Origin: Desmodus rotundus
Lineage: Eukaryota; Chordata; Mammalia; Chiroptera; Phyllostomidae
Length of the DNA stretch: 64,000 bases
NCBI RefSeq assembly: GCF_022682495.2
Contig: NC_071391.1
Span: 19,443,680 to 19,507,679 of the forward strand
Direction: 5' to 3'
The number at the start of each line of letters is the position of its first letter. Positions within the stretch are counted from its first letter, which is position 1. The notes beneath the pieces are model-generated. The model was given only the letters and a program-made list of their open reading frames with translations, searched no databases and was not told where the DNA came from. Below are positions 35,152 to 45,718 of the stretch, piece by piece. The translations under genes and the position numbers were made by a program.

Positions 35152-35226
35152 TGAGCGAGAGTGAGAGAGAGAGCGAGACAGAGAGAGAGAGACAGAGAGA
35201 CAGAGAGAAAGAAAGAGAGAGAGAGA
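35118..35226 (+). repeat. (GT)n(GA)n compound microsatellite
   Basis: About fifteen GT units pass through a GAGT/GAGC transition into a long GA/CAGA tract. The alternating part can adopt Z-DNA and the purine part can form triplex DNA. Both are known properties of such sequences, not shown here. Confidence 0.95.
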
Positions 35227-36960
35227 TGTAAATCAGGGCCAGAACTGATAAAGAGTTAAAATTCAGGCTATTTATGTAAATTTGTGGAGGATGTGAAAAT
35301 ATGTAAAACCATAAAAATTAGAAGTAAATTAAGTGGTTTCATTTGTACAATTCTAAAGAGAATAGTTTCAATGGGTGCAATATTGCAAGTTGACAACCAG
35401 TTGGAAGACGATTGCAATAATTCAATTTTGAAGCCACATCAAGACCTTGGGAAATTTAGACATTGTAAAAATATGTGAAGAAATTTAAAAAAAGGATGAA
35501 GGAAGGAAAGGAGGGAGGAAGGATCCAAGCTTGAATGAAAAGTGCCTGAATTAGTTATGTCTACAGAAATTAAATAGAGCATAGTATGATTTTTTTCCTC
35601 AGAAATACATATCATCTTTAAAACAATCCTTTTCAGCAGAGGAGTTGAAATTTTTCTTTCAAGTAGGTAGTATGTGGATCGAGGAAGTGATCCAAAGAGA
35701 TGGCTGTTAGCTTAAGAGAAAATATTCGGTGATGAAAGCGTATGTGCGTTGTTCTCTGATTTTCTCAAGAACAGTATTAGTTCTCTCGCATAGAGGCCAA
35801 CGAGACTTAGCAGAAAGCTGTGTTGTCAAATCTATCCATCTCCTTTCCCTGACCTCAGCAGTTTTGCAGCTCACATTTATTTTTTAAGATAATAGCTTTC
35901 AAATATCATATTTTATTGCTATTACTCTCAGGCTTCTCTATCCATTTACTGATTGGTCACTGTCCCTTGTCACTTTTTGTAAAAAGCATATGGTTTTCTG
36001 AATCTGCAGGCCTGTCATTTCTATTTATGATATATTCTGTGTTTTCTAAGAAAAACACTATTTCTCATAGAATTATAATATTTTTGTATCTCTCCTTCCC
36101 TCTTTAACATAAATCACGATATACAATTAGAAACCAAAATATCATTAGAGATCATCTAATTCTACCTGGTTTTATAAGTGGAATTAAAAAACAAACAACA
36201 TTTCAGTTGACCGTTAGGGTCATGAAGCTCCTCAGTGGAAATTCAACATTCTTTTTTTTTATTCACAGTTAATCATAGATGTTGGTTTACTTTAGTGTTA
36301 AGCCCCGACTTTTGTTGTTTGTGTATGAGTGCAAGCTCTACTTGTTTTAAGGTGACTTCTGAATAGTAGAGTTCAATTTTCAATCCACAAAATCATGTAT
36401 GTGTTGAAAGTCAACATGTAGTAAGCATACAAGGTAATTAAAACTTTCCATTTTAGATTGACTCCAATTCTAACTACAACCTAAAATTTCAAAACATAGG
36501 CAAGCAGTGATCTTTGCCACTCACATCTGTGGTCCAAATGGCCCTGCAGATGTGAAATTGTCTGTTGCTATGGAAGAACAGCTGGAATCAGTTAATTAGT
36601 CAAGTCAGCATGAGCTCAAGCACCAGAGACTAAAAAGTTTGATCTCTGTGGTAGGAAACTCAGGGACAGGAAGCACAGAGCCAGATTGTGGCAGGAGTGG
36701 CCCTGTGAGTAACACAGCTGTGAGCATCATTAGGCTCATCTCCTACTGGCAAATAGACAGGCTGTTTACCCTCGTGGATATGAAACTTGGCCTTCAGCAG
36801 ACCAGTCTTTAATCCTGTCCCCACTGTAATACAGAGCCAGCGCATCCAGGTCAGAGATCCCAAATAGACTAAAAAACGGTTTCTGTCAGGGAAGGCAAGG
36901 AGCAAGTATGTCAATTATCCTGGAACTTTGAGAGAAATATGTGAGTTTTCTTGGTAATCT
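35227..36960. other. Mostly unrecognised; possible L2 scrap
   Basis: At 35380-35450, 'acaaccagttggaagacgat' and 'tgcaataattcaattttgaa' faintly resemble L2 in reverse. 36500-36910 is somewhat richer in G+C and holds an 84-codon minus-strand frame (36660-36914) without known motifs. No firm call. Confidence 0.3.
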
Positions 36961-36961
36961 T

Positions 36962-37189
36962 TTATTTTTTATTTTTTAAGATTTTATTTATTTATTTCTA
37001 GAGAAAGGGGAGGGGAAGGAGAAAGACAAGGAGAGAAACATCAATGTGTGGTTGCCTCTCATGTGCCCTTCACTGGGGACCTGGCCCACAACCCAGGCAC
37101 GTGCCCTGACTGGGAATCAAACCAGCGACCCTTGGATTCACAGGTAGGCAATCAATCCACCACGCCACACCAGCCAGGGCTTATTTTTT
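36962..37189 (-). mobile_element. VES SINE with 9-bp target duplication
   Basis: A well-preserved reverse VES copy (36971-37180): T-rich tail, purine block, 'atcaatgtgtggttgcctc', 'actggggacctggcccacaa', 'tgactgggaatcaaacc' and 'cacaccagccagggc'. TTATTTTTT on both sides (36962-36970, 37181-37189) is a probable target duplication. It is of low complexity, so it is less certain than the one at 9 kb. Confidence 0.95.
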
Positions 37190-37377
37190 TCTTAGAGGGT
37201 CAGTAAGTGTCTCCAGTTTGTCAGATAAAGAATGGGAAATGTTTATCACCTTACACTAGCTTCAAACAAACAAAAAAGCATTAAGGTGAATTGGGGAGTG
37301 TGATGTCATGGTTAAGTAACATGACTAAAATGAGACAAGGAAATTATTTAAACTGGAACACAAGTTTAACATTCGTT

Positions 37378-37440
37378 CATGAGTTCAAACTCTTGATCTT
37401 AAAAGCAGAAGTGTTGTCCTAACTACTATAATATATAGGA
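37378..37440 (-). mobile_element. MIR SINE scrap
   Basis: 'gagttcaaactcttgatctt', 'aaaagcagaagtgttgtcct' and 'aactactataata' match the reversed 5' end of MIR. Confidence 0.5.
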
Positions 37441-37699
37441 ATTAGAAAATAAAAATCATTCTTAGAATAGCTTTAAAATATCACAAATTAAACATACTAA
37501 GAATCCTTACTCAAGGGTGGGATTTGTATTTCCCATAATCTTTCATTTAGCCAGTTTCTCACTAGTACCTATAAAGTAAGTAAAAAGTGATGACAGTGAA
37601 TGATTACATGAAACAAATTTAATTTTGTATTTCTCCTGTTCCTAGGAATACAAAGTAATGACATGAGGAATCACACGCACACACAGCAGAGGAGATAAT

Positions 37700-37828
37700 A
37701 ATGCATTCGTGTTCATCTGACAATTGTTTACTAAACACTATGTTGCAGGCCCTCTCCTTGGTGCTGAGAGATATAAAATGAGCAACAGACAACGAGTCTC
37801 TGCACTCATTTAACAAGGGTAGGGTTCC
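37700..37828 (-). mobile_element. L2 LINE 3' end fragment
   Basis: 'acaattgtttactaaacact', 'atgttgcaggccctctcctt', 'ggtgctgagagatataaaat' and 'gagcaacagacaacgagtct' correspond to the reversed L2 tail. Confidence 0.65.
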
Positions 37829-37899
37829 CCCCTCTGTCTGTCTGTCTCTGTCTCTCTCTTTCTGTCTCTCATCTTTCTCATCTACACACACACACAGGA
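37829..37899 (+). repeat. (CTGT)n/(CT)n/(CA)n simple repeat
   Basis: Pyrimidine-rich CTGT and CT units, ending in a short CA run. They generate the charged low-complexity part of an accidental minus-strand frame at 37619-37996. Confidence 0.9.
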
Positions 37900-38029
37900 T
37901 TATGAGTGTACAAGGGATAATTACAGATAATAATAAGCTGTCATCTTGGGAATAAAATTCCTTAAGGAAAGAAAAAGTCATCCTTGTATTTATCATCCAG
38001 AGCCTTCCAAAGTAACTCTGCCACTACTA

Positions 38030-38310
38030 CCACTGTCGTCATCACCACCATTATTTCTACAGACCGCGCTAGAAACAAGCTCCTTCTGTCTGTGCCAGGC
38101 TCTGTGCCCAGCAACTAACGTGCACTCAGTCCAAACCACAACCAGAAAATAATTATTTCTCATGCTACTATTTTACAGATGAAAAACAAAGGCACAGAGA
38201 AGTTAAGTCACGTATCTAAAATGTGATCTAAATAGTGTAGAGCTATAAAAAAGCACAAACATTCCAGTTCAAGTCTATGTTCCTCCTCACTCAACTCTTA
38301 CGGAGGTCAA
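38030..38310 (-). mobile_element. MIR SINE, long copy
   Basis: 'ctgtgccaggctctgtgccc', 'tattttacagatgaaaaac', 'aaaggcacagagaagttaag' and 'tccagttcaagtctatgttc' follow the reverse-complement MIR from 3' to 5'. This is one of the better MIR copies in the window. Confidence 0.75.
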
Positions 38311-38331
38311 CAAATATGTGTTGATATTTTT

Positions 38332-38388
38332 GAAAGAAAGGAAGAAAGAAGGAGAGAAGGAATGAAGGAAGGAAGGAAGGGAGGGAAA
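38332..38388 (+). repeat. (GAAA/GGAA)n simple repeat
   Basis: An imperfect GAAA then GGAA tract. Confidence 0.9.
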
Positions 38389-39619
38389 ATGTCCCAACTA
38401 AATATCTAACTTTCTAAATGTGAATCAAAAGTTCCTTTACAAAAGTTAGAAAATATTATCTTTAGACATTTTAAAATCTCCAGATAAAAATCTTAATTTG
38501 ATCAGGATCGAGGTGTATACCTCTAGGTGTTCAAGCCAATGAAGACAGATTATAAATGTAGAATAAAACTAAGAACAAATGAAATCAACATTTTGTTCAA
38601 AGATGCTGACAGAGATACTTCTCCACAGTTGAGATTCTCCAAATGTATGTAAGACTCTCTTGCTGTGCCTCATCCTTGTGGTTGTGAATTTTGTAAAGCT
38701 AGGCAGAGTTCTCTACAGAAAAGACTAAATGAGGTTGCAGATTAAGAGTGTTGGGTAAATAACTCAACAAATACAGAGTGGAATTAATTGACTTTATTCC
38801 ACTGAAAGAACAACTCATTTTGCTCTACAAATTTGACAGACCTATTGGTGTGGTTTCCCTCATCTTCAGTGAAAATAAGACCAAAGTTGACACTAAATGG
38901 ACATGTGACAATCTCTCTGGGCTCTTTGCAACAGATTCACACTCACAGCAGAAAGGAAAAGGAAATTGGATTATGATTGAAATGGTAAGTTGACACGTTT
39001 AAACTGATGAGAGGCAATATTTAAAAATAAAATTTCACAAAAAGCAATAAAACATTGACAATAAAAAATATTTCAAGAAAGGCTCATTAGTAACATTTGA
39101 ATAAAGTTTGTGTCTGTTTATGTGTTACACCCAGCATGAATTTCCCCCTTCACATCAAATATACTTTTATTTATTTTTTAATGCTTTATCTTCCTGTTAC
39201 TGACTGTGGCCACTTTAGCGTTCTGGGTATTTCATGTATTCTCTCCATAATACCTTGAAACTTCACAGAAAACAAAAGTTGGAACAGGGACCCCTTGCTC
39301 ATCAGAAGTTTCTATCATGAGATGTATGTGATATGCATTACCTTATTTGATGCTAAGGACACGTTTTCGAAATATCCTAGCAAACCATTTCTTAGCATGG
39401 TACTGAAAATACTGAAGGCTGCTTGTTTCCCTAAAGTTTGCCCAAGAGTTTTACCACTGAGGAATTTCAAAGCGTCAAGCCCATGCTCATCACTAGGGAT
39501 GAGGTTTGTATAAAAGCTTTCCTAGTAAGACATAAAGGAATAAAGTCACAGATTTAACGTAATAAAAAATAGCACTTTCATTACGGCATCATGAACAGTG
39601 AGAAAGAAAACACTGGCAG
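38389..39619. other. No recognised repeat; open segment with splice-like borders
   Basis: An open frame at 38778-38993 is bounded by AG (38777) and continues through a consensus-like donor 'atg/gtaagt' near 38985. No domain or homologue is recognised, so it is described only as a finding. The rest is AT-rich and unremarkable. Confidence 0.3.
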
Positions 39620-39865
39620 CATACTGTATCCGTCAGGGTAGACTCCCTGCCATTTCAAACAATCTCAGTAGCTCAGTGTTGAACACAGTAACACTTCCCT
39701 TCCTGCTCACATCAGCATCCAATCACATCCAATCGGGAGAGCACTATCCCATGCAGTCAGCTTTGGCTTCTTTCAGTGCCCTCGAGTCCTACACTGAATT
39801 TTCTGCTTTTTGTTTTTTGGCTACTTCTCAAGCATGTCATCTATCCCTCTTTTGAAAAATTGAAT
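39620..39865 (-). mobile_element. Ancient MLT1-type LTR fragment (weak)
   Basis: 'gtatccgtcagggtagactc', 'cctgccatttcaaac' and 'agtagctcagtgttgaacac', with the later 'gtcagctttggcttctttc', recall the reversed start of the oldest MLT1 LTRs. Low confidence. Confidence 0.4.
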
Positions 39866-40799
39866 CTTATGCTCTGGTGACCCCTTTTCTTGCCATGAAT
39901 ATCTGGTGGGATTTTGATCATGTAGCTGGGATTCTGTCCCAACCCAGTGTGAAGGTGACCCCTGAGAAGCCCCTGCCCTTTGGTCAAAATGACTAGTTTA
40001 GACTGATCAAATAGTCCCAGGAATGGTTTTTCAAAAAATGGTGTTTTTATTTTTGCCACACGTATCAGGAAAAACTGTCTCTATCTTCCCTGACCCTTAA
40101 ACCAGTGCTGAAAAGATGTCAAGTCAAAGACTGTTGACACCATTGTGCCTTGCTGCTCGATCAACTTCTCTGCGGTAGCAGATAGTGAATCCAAGGGAAA
40201 AATAATAGAGATCATCAGATATGGAAGGGTGACAGAGAAAAAGTTTCATGAAAACACAGAAAGAAAGATTTCTGAGGACACTGCCAAAGTTTCTGGAATT
40301 AGGTTCACTCCTGACTTTTTATGCAGGTAAGTCAGTTGATCCACTTCCTTTTTTAGTTAAGTTATTTTGAATTAAGTCTCACCAGCAATTATATAGGTCC
40401 TTACTGCACTGCCTCCTTCTGTATTTGTAGTTCTTCTATGGCCTCCCCTAGCTTGGTGAACTTTTAATAATGACCTCTTTCCAATAGATATGCCCAAAAC
40501 CAGACTCAGTCTGAATGTATATCCGCAATTCAAAGTCATCTATTTAAAGTTTTCACAGGCTTAAAAGAGTCTTATAGGCAAGTTTTTTTAAATCTTAAGA
40601 AAAAAATGATTCTTTAAAAGATCATTATTTAATGGTCTTATTATCTATATGTTTCAATCTATTCTGAAATATGTACAAATCAGGTTTTTAGCAAATACCA
40701 TCTTTCTTAATTATTATATGTAGCTTACATGTACATAAAAAGTTGAAAATATCATGTTCTCTCTGTTTGGTTTGGAGGAGAGAGAGACAGAAACAGAGA

Positions 40800-41113
40800 T
40801 ATGGAGAGGAAAAAAATCAACATGGATGGAATCTCTACAATTCCAGACCAAGGTCATTCATTTCTATTCAGACACAATGTGAATTATAGTACACTAGAAG
40901 CAGACACATTGTCTGGTTTCCCAGGTTCACTTCCAGGAGGGATTTTGCCTCAGGATGAATCATACTTCAATTTCACCCATGTCCAATTCAGATGATATTT
41001 AGATGAGGTTTTGGACATTTAGTTAGTGCTGAAATGGGTTAAATCTTTGGAGCTGCTAAGATGGGGTACATGTATTCTGCCTGTGAGAAGGACATGATTT
41101 GGGGGAGACGAGA
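40800..41113 (+). mobile_element. MLT1 internal region, 3' end
   Basis: 'gggattttgcctcaggatga', 'gatgaggttttggacattta', 'agtgctgaaatgggttaaat' and 'gaaggacatgatttggggg' follow the 3' end of a MaLR internal sequence and lead directly into the LTR at 41114. The 64-codon frame at 40801-40995 belongs to this decayed internal part, not to a host gene. Confidence 0.65.
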
Positions 41114-41325
41114 GGAAGAGTTGAATTGTGTCCCCCTCAGTATTCATATGTTGAAACCCAATCCTCATTACTTCAGGGAGTGGCTGTGTTAGGAAATGGG
41201 TCTTTACAGAGGAATTAAATTAAAAATGAAGTCATTAAATGGTGCCCTTCTTTAATATGACTGATGTGCTTATAAAAAGAGGAAATTTGGCCAAAGTCAT
41301 GTACAGAAGAAAGACTTTATAGAGC
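41114..41325 (+). mobile_element. MLT1A-like LTR, 5' half
   Basis: 'agttgaattgtgtccccctc', 'attcatatgttgaaaccca', 'gatgtgcttataaaaagagg' and 'aaatttggccaaagtcatg' form the 5' half of an MLT1A-type LTR. It lies where the 3' LTR of the element at 40800 should be. The 3' half is lost. Confidence 0.7.
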
Positions 41326-41589
41326 ACAATCATTACATGCAAGGAGCAATGCTGACGGACATGGCCCAGGCCTTTGCAGAATGTGTGGTCTGGGCTGAAA
41401 GAAAAACACACAACTTTTATGGTGTGATAAGGCAGGGAGAGAAAGCAGGATGATAGGGGAAAATAAGGGTGGGAAGCCTAATTAGGTCCTAAAAAAATAG
41501 AGAGACATTATTGCTAAGACCTAAAAAAATGAGTGTGTTTTTAGTCCTCTGAAAAACAAAAATCATGTTTAAATTCTGCAGTAGATTGT

Positions 41590-42040
41590 AAAGCATTCAC
41601 TATATACCTCCCATGAAAAGATGGAATTTGTCTACTGCTTGAATTGTAGCTGCTTTCCTGGCTTGTTCTGACAAATCAATGTGGAAAATTGATGTTAGGC
41701 AAGTTCTGAGCAAAGCCCCAAGAGCCCTTGCAACTTTAAGTCCTGCCTCACTTGGAACATGCCTTGTAATCAAACCTGGATTGGGGGTAGCCACCAGGAG
41801 GACCATGAAAAGATGCAGAGGTGATCCACCTGACAACCAGCCGAGACCCTGAAATGCTATTCCATCAGACTGGCAACTCACTTACAGATTCAGGAGTGAG
41901 CTCAACTCAGACAACCAAAAGAACTGCTTAGCCGAGTTCAGCCCAAACTGCTGATTGGCTGAATCATGACCTAAGTGCTTGTTTCTTTAAGCCTCAAAAT
42001 TTGGTGACACTCTATTAAGCAGCAAAAATTAACTAACACC
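41590..42040 (+). mobile_element. MLT1D-like LTR
   Basis: 'gagcaaagccccaagagccc', 'agccgagaccctgaaatgct', 'agccgagttcagcccaaact', 'gctgattggctgaatcatga', 'gcttgtttctttaagcc' and 'aattaactaacac' are in MLT1C/D order, including the typical 3' end. It is a second MaLR insertion, distinct from that at 41114. A 93-codon minus-strand frame (41600-41881) is antisense to it. Confidence 0.65.
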
Positions 42041-42084
42041 AATTCCCTAGGTTAAGAGAGAAACCTTAAAGAATTTGTATAGAA

Positions 42085-43097
42085 GGATTTTTAAAATATA
42101 CTTTATTGATTATGCTATTACAGGTGTCCCATTTTTCTCTCCTTCATTCCCCTCCACCCTGCACCCCCCTCCCACTAGCATTCCCCCACTTTAGTTCATG
42201 TCCATGGGTCATACATATAAGTTCTTTGGCTTCACATTTCCTATACTATTCTTAACCTCCCCCTGTCTATTTGTACCTACCATTTATGCTTCCTATTCCC
42301 GGTACTGTTTTCCCCCATTCACCCCTGCCCCCTCCCCACTGATAACCCTCCATGTGATCTCCATTTTTGTGAATCTGGTCCTGTTCTAGTTGTTTGCTTA
42401 GTTCATTTTTGTTTTTCTGTTTAGGTTCAGTTGTTGATAGTTGTGAGTTTGTCATAATTTTACTGTTCATATTTTTGATCAACTTCTTTTTCTTAGATAG
42501 TCTCTTTAACATTTTATATAATTAGAGCTTGGTGATGATGAACTCCTTTAACTTGACCTTATCTGAGAAGCACTTTATCTGCCCTTTCATTCTAAATGAT
42601 AGCTTTGCTGGATAGAGAAATCCTGGATGGAGGTCCTGGCCTTTCATGACTTGGAATACTTCTTTCCAGCCCCTTCTTGCCTGTAAGGTCTCTTTGGAGA
42701 AATCAGCTGACAGTCTTATGGGAACCCCTTTGTAGGTAACTGTCTCCTTTTCTCTTGCTGCTTTTAAGATTCTCTCCTTATCTTTAATCTTGGGTAATAT
42801 AATTATGATGTGCCTTGGTGTGTGCTTCTTTGGATCTAATTTCTTTGGGACTCTCTGAGCTTCCTGGACTTCCTGGAAGTGTATTTCCTTTGCCAGGTTG
42901 GATAAGTTCTCCTTCATTATTTTTTTTCAAATGAGTTTTCAATTCCTTGCTCTTCCTCTTCTCCTTCTGGCACCCCTATGATTTGGACATTGGAACATTT
43001 AAAGTTGTCCTGGAGGTTTCTAAGCCCTTCATTTGTTCGAATTCTTGTTTCTTCATTCTGTTCCTGTTGAATGTTTATTTCTTCCTTCTGCTCCACG
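42085..43097 (-). mobile_element. HAL1 (half-L1) element, bat type, ORF1 only
   Basis: On the minus strand, an L1-type ORF1 C-terminal half (42522-42917, 131 codons) carries 'TPRHIIIILPKIKDKERIL', 'VTYKGVPIRLSADFSKETL' and 'LYPAKLSFRMKGQIK', which are the RNA-recognition and C-terminal domains of L1 ORF1p. Just upstream, 43097-42918 encodes the preceding part ('CSNVQIIGVPEGEEEEQGI') in a shifted frame, broken near a T-run at 42920. After the ORF1 stop comes about 430 bases of 3' region and a tail at 42085, with no ORF2. That is the HAL1 design: such elements bind their own RNA but borrow L1 reverse transcriptase. 5'-truncated and dead. Confidence 0.88.
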
Positions 43098-43099
43098 TG

Positions 43100-43560
43100 T
43101 AAGGGGGGTAATGATGGAAGTTGGAGGCAGAGGGATCCAGATGGTGAAGGGCTTAAAAAGACACAATAAACATTTGGGTGTCATCCTTAGTGCAGTGTGA
43201 AACTATTGATATGATTGGTGATTTTAAAAGGAACATCCTGATTTCATGCTGAGTATAGATTTGAGAAACATAAAAATAGGTATAAAGTAATGATTGGAAG
43301 GCGCGGGTGGTAGTCTGAGCAGGACCGTACTGATTGACAATGGAGGTAGGAGGCAGGGAAGATGACTATGATACCCAGGTGTTGGTAGCATTTTCTGTGC
43401 TAGGAATCACAGGATGGTAAAAGAGGAGAGGGGTTCTGTTTTAAGTACATTGACTCTGGTGTGACTCCAAAACCATACAGTGACATTAGGGAACTTGGCA
43501 TGTAAGTTTCAAACCTGAGAGATATCAGAGATAGAGAAAGATTTTCACTAATTGGAATAT
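43100..43560 (-). mobile_element. L2 LINE fragment
   Basis: 'agatggtgaagggcttaaaa', 'tcatccttagtgcagtgtga', 'gaacatcctgatttcatgct', 'tggaggtaggaggcaggg' and 'caggtgttggtagcattttc' reflect the reversed L2 layout, as at 2386-3745. The HAL1 lies immediately to the left. Confidence 0.5.
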
Positions 43561-44088
43561 AATTATGGCAGTGGAAATTAATAATATCATTACTAAGTAC
43601 ATATCTGGTATATATTTTACCAATCTTATAATGCCTAAAGATCCTTATCATATAAATGTTACTAAATACAATAAATAATGCCCTGGATTGCAAAGGAAGC
43701 CAATTGTCCTGAAATGTGTACTATCAAAAATAATAAATTTGTAATACAGGTCATGTATGTACTTCATTAATACATTAAATATCAAGATTTTAGATCTAAT
43801 AACTATTGTATTTTCAAAGTTATGAAGATGCATTTCATTTGGAAGCTAGTATAATTAAAGATGTCTTATTTTTCCCTATCCAAGGTCATAAGGCTTCTAT
43901 CCACACACCTTTTGGAGTTCCATAGACTTAAGGATAGAGAGTGTGAAGAAAGAGTCTACAGCAGGGTTCTGAGATTATCTCTACCTTCTCTAATGATGAT
44001 AGACTGGGTAGAGATAAGAACCTGCAAAGGAGACATGACTAATTGCTAGTGTATTAAGAATAGAGCTAGGGATACATGTTATAGAAGG

Positions 44089-44126
44089 CAAAAAAAGAAG
44101 AAGAAGAAGAAAAGAAAGAAAAACAT
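44089..44126 (+). repeat. (GAA)n simple repeat
   Basis: A short AAG/GAAA tract within an A-rich stretch. Confidence 0.9.
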
Positions 44127-44159
44127 CTTAATGGAAAGAAAGGTCGACATGTATTGGAT

Positions 44160-44265
44160 CACATCTCTGGAATCTACAATCCTGAGTTTGAATTCTGATT
44201 CTGCGATGGACTAGATGTGTGAGCTCAAACAACTCATTTGAATCCTTCACACTTTATTCTTGTGA
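44160..44265 (+). mobile_element. MIR SINE fragment
   Basis: 'ggaatctacaatcctgagtt', 'tgaattctgattctgcgatg' and 'gatgtgtgagctcaaacaac' match the MIR tRNA-related end and core. Confidence 0.55.
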
Positions 44266-44360
44266 GAGGATGAATTAATTTCATTTAAATTTTCAATGCT
44301 TGCCTCTGCTTGTAGCCATGCTCCTGAACATTGGATTTTGCAGTTCTGCACACTAAACAG

Positions 44361-44705
44361 GTAGATTCTAATTCCCCATATCTTGAATCTGGGCTTGGCC
44401 ATGTGACTTGCTTTGGAGATGAAAAAAGAAAATGAAAGTTAAAACCTTAAGAGATGTAACATTGTTCTACTTCCACTCTCACACCACCGACATCACCATG
44501 AGAGAATGCCTGGATTAATCTGCTGGAGAATAAAAGACATTTGGACAGCCAAGTCTTCTGGGTTGCCCCAGGAACATGAGTCTAGATGCTCCCATAGCAA
44601 GTGGACCTCTTACACGTAAAAAAGTCCAGCCCAGGTTAGTGCAGCTGTACCTCAGCTTGTTGTGCGCACTCAAGTTTTGTGGCTGTTTGTTACACAGGAT
44701 TATCA
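44361..44705 (+). mobile_element. MLT1C-like LTR
   Basis: 'cttgaatctgggcttggcca', 'tgtgacttgctttggagatg', 'aaccttaagagatgtaacat', 'cagccaagtcttctgggttg' and 'gttttgtggctgtttgttac' give the MLT1C/D LTR from its middle to its 3' end. Confidence 0.7.
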
Positions 44706-45044
44706 TGGTGATGAGTAACTGGTGTTAACTGACACATGGGGAGAAAAGGGAGAGTAGCGTTTTCTCCCTTTATAGGATGTAGCGGGGAATTGAGAAAGTA
44801 ATTATATATAAAATATTTTAGCTGTTGAGAAATCATCCATGTTGAAAAATTAGGTAGATATGGAGTTGTAGTAAATACTGTTTGGTTCACAAACAAATGA
44901 ACACTGAAAAATACTATATCCCTGCTTCTGTTACAATGATATTGATGAAGTAGAAATGGACTCGTTGTAATAAACATGGGAAACAACAGTCAAGTGTTTA
45001 CAGGGATTGAGAAATAAAGAGAAGAAGAAAAATGAAGGCAGAAT

Positions 45045-45150
45045 GCTAATAGTAATCAAGGCTAACATTTACTTACCACTTACTGTTTCCAGGTCCTGTA
45101 TTAAGTGTTTTATGTCCATTTGTCTTTATTTAATTCTTAAGAAAAGATTT
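45045..45150 (-). mobile_element. MIR SINE fragment
   Basis: 'aaggctaacatttacttacc' and 'acttactgtttccaggtcct' followed by 'taagtgttttatgtccattt' match the reversed MIR 3' end. Confidence 0.65.
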
Positions 45151-45504
45151 TATAAGGTTACGAAGTCACCAATCTACTTCACAGCCAGTATGGGAACAAC
45201 AGGGGTTGTGAATATGGATTTGGAAGGGTCACTTTCTCTGACTTTCAAACAAAGTACCTCTTTTGAGTTAGTATATTTTTCAAAAGGTAGCATTTATGTA
45301 GGCATGACCCCATCTGATGGATTATATTACACGCCTTGAAAGTTTTCTCCAACTTCTTGCATAGCATTGCATTTTTGCAACACTGACATGAAACAATATA
45401 AATTATCTAATGGTTATTCAGGAATTTGAATCAGAGCTTTAATTACTTGGCAGAGAACTGAAAGGACTGTGAAATTTGAAACAAAGCAGATCAATAGGCA
45501 AAGG

Positions 45505-45718
45505 GGCAGACTGCAGTCAGAAGAAGCTAGGTTCAAATCCCCACACCCATTTTAGATATGTGGCTTCTGGGGCATTTCCCCTCTTTCACTCAAGCCTCAG
45601 TTTCCTCACCTTTAAATTCAAATATCGATACTATTTCTGTATAAAATTCTTGTGAAGAATAAATGCAATGATGCACATGAATGCTTTATAAAGTGTCTGG
45701 TGCCTTGATAATTATTGT
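45505..45718 (+). mobile_element. MIR SINE, nearly full length
   Basis: 'gcagactgcagtcagaagaa', 'ggttcaaatccccacaccc', 'tatgtggcttctggggcat', 'caagcctcagtttcctcacc', 'ttgtgaagaataaatgcaat' and 'aagtgtctggtgccttgata' cover MIR from the tRNA-related part to the 3' end. Confidence 0.8.

Noticed and set aside
37619..37996. 125-codon minus-strand open frame
   Set aside because: Its charged stretch is a translated CT/CTGT repeat, and it crosses an L2 fragment.
40801..40995. 64-codon plus-strand open frame as a host gene
   Set aside because: It leads into MLT1 internal sequence and then an MLT1 LTR, so it is transposon-derived.
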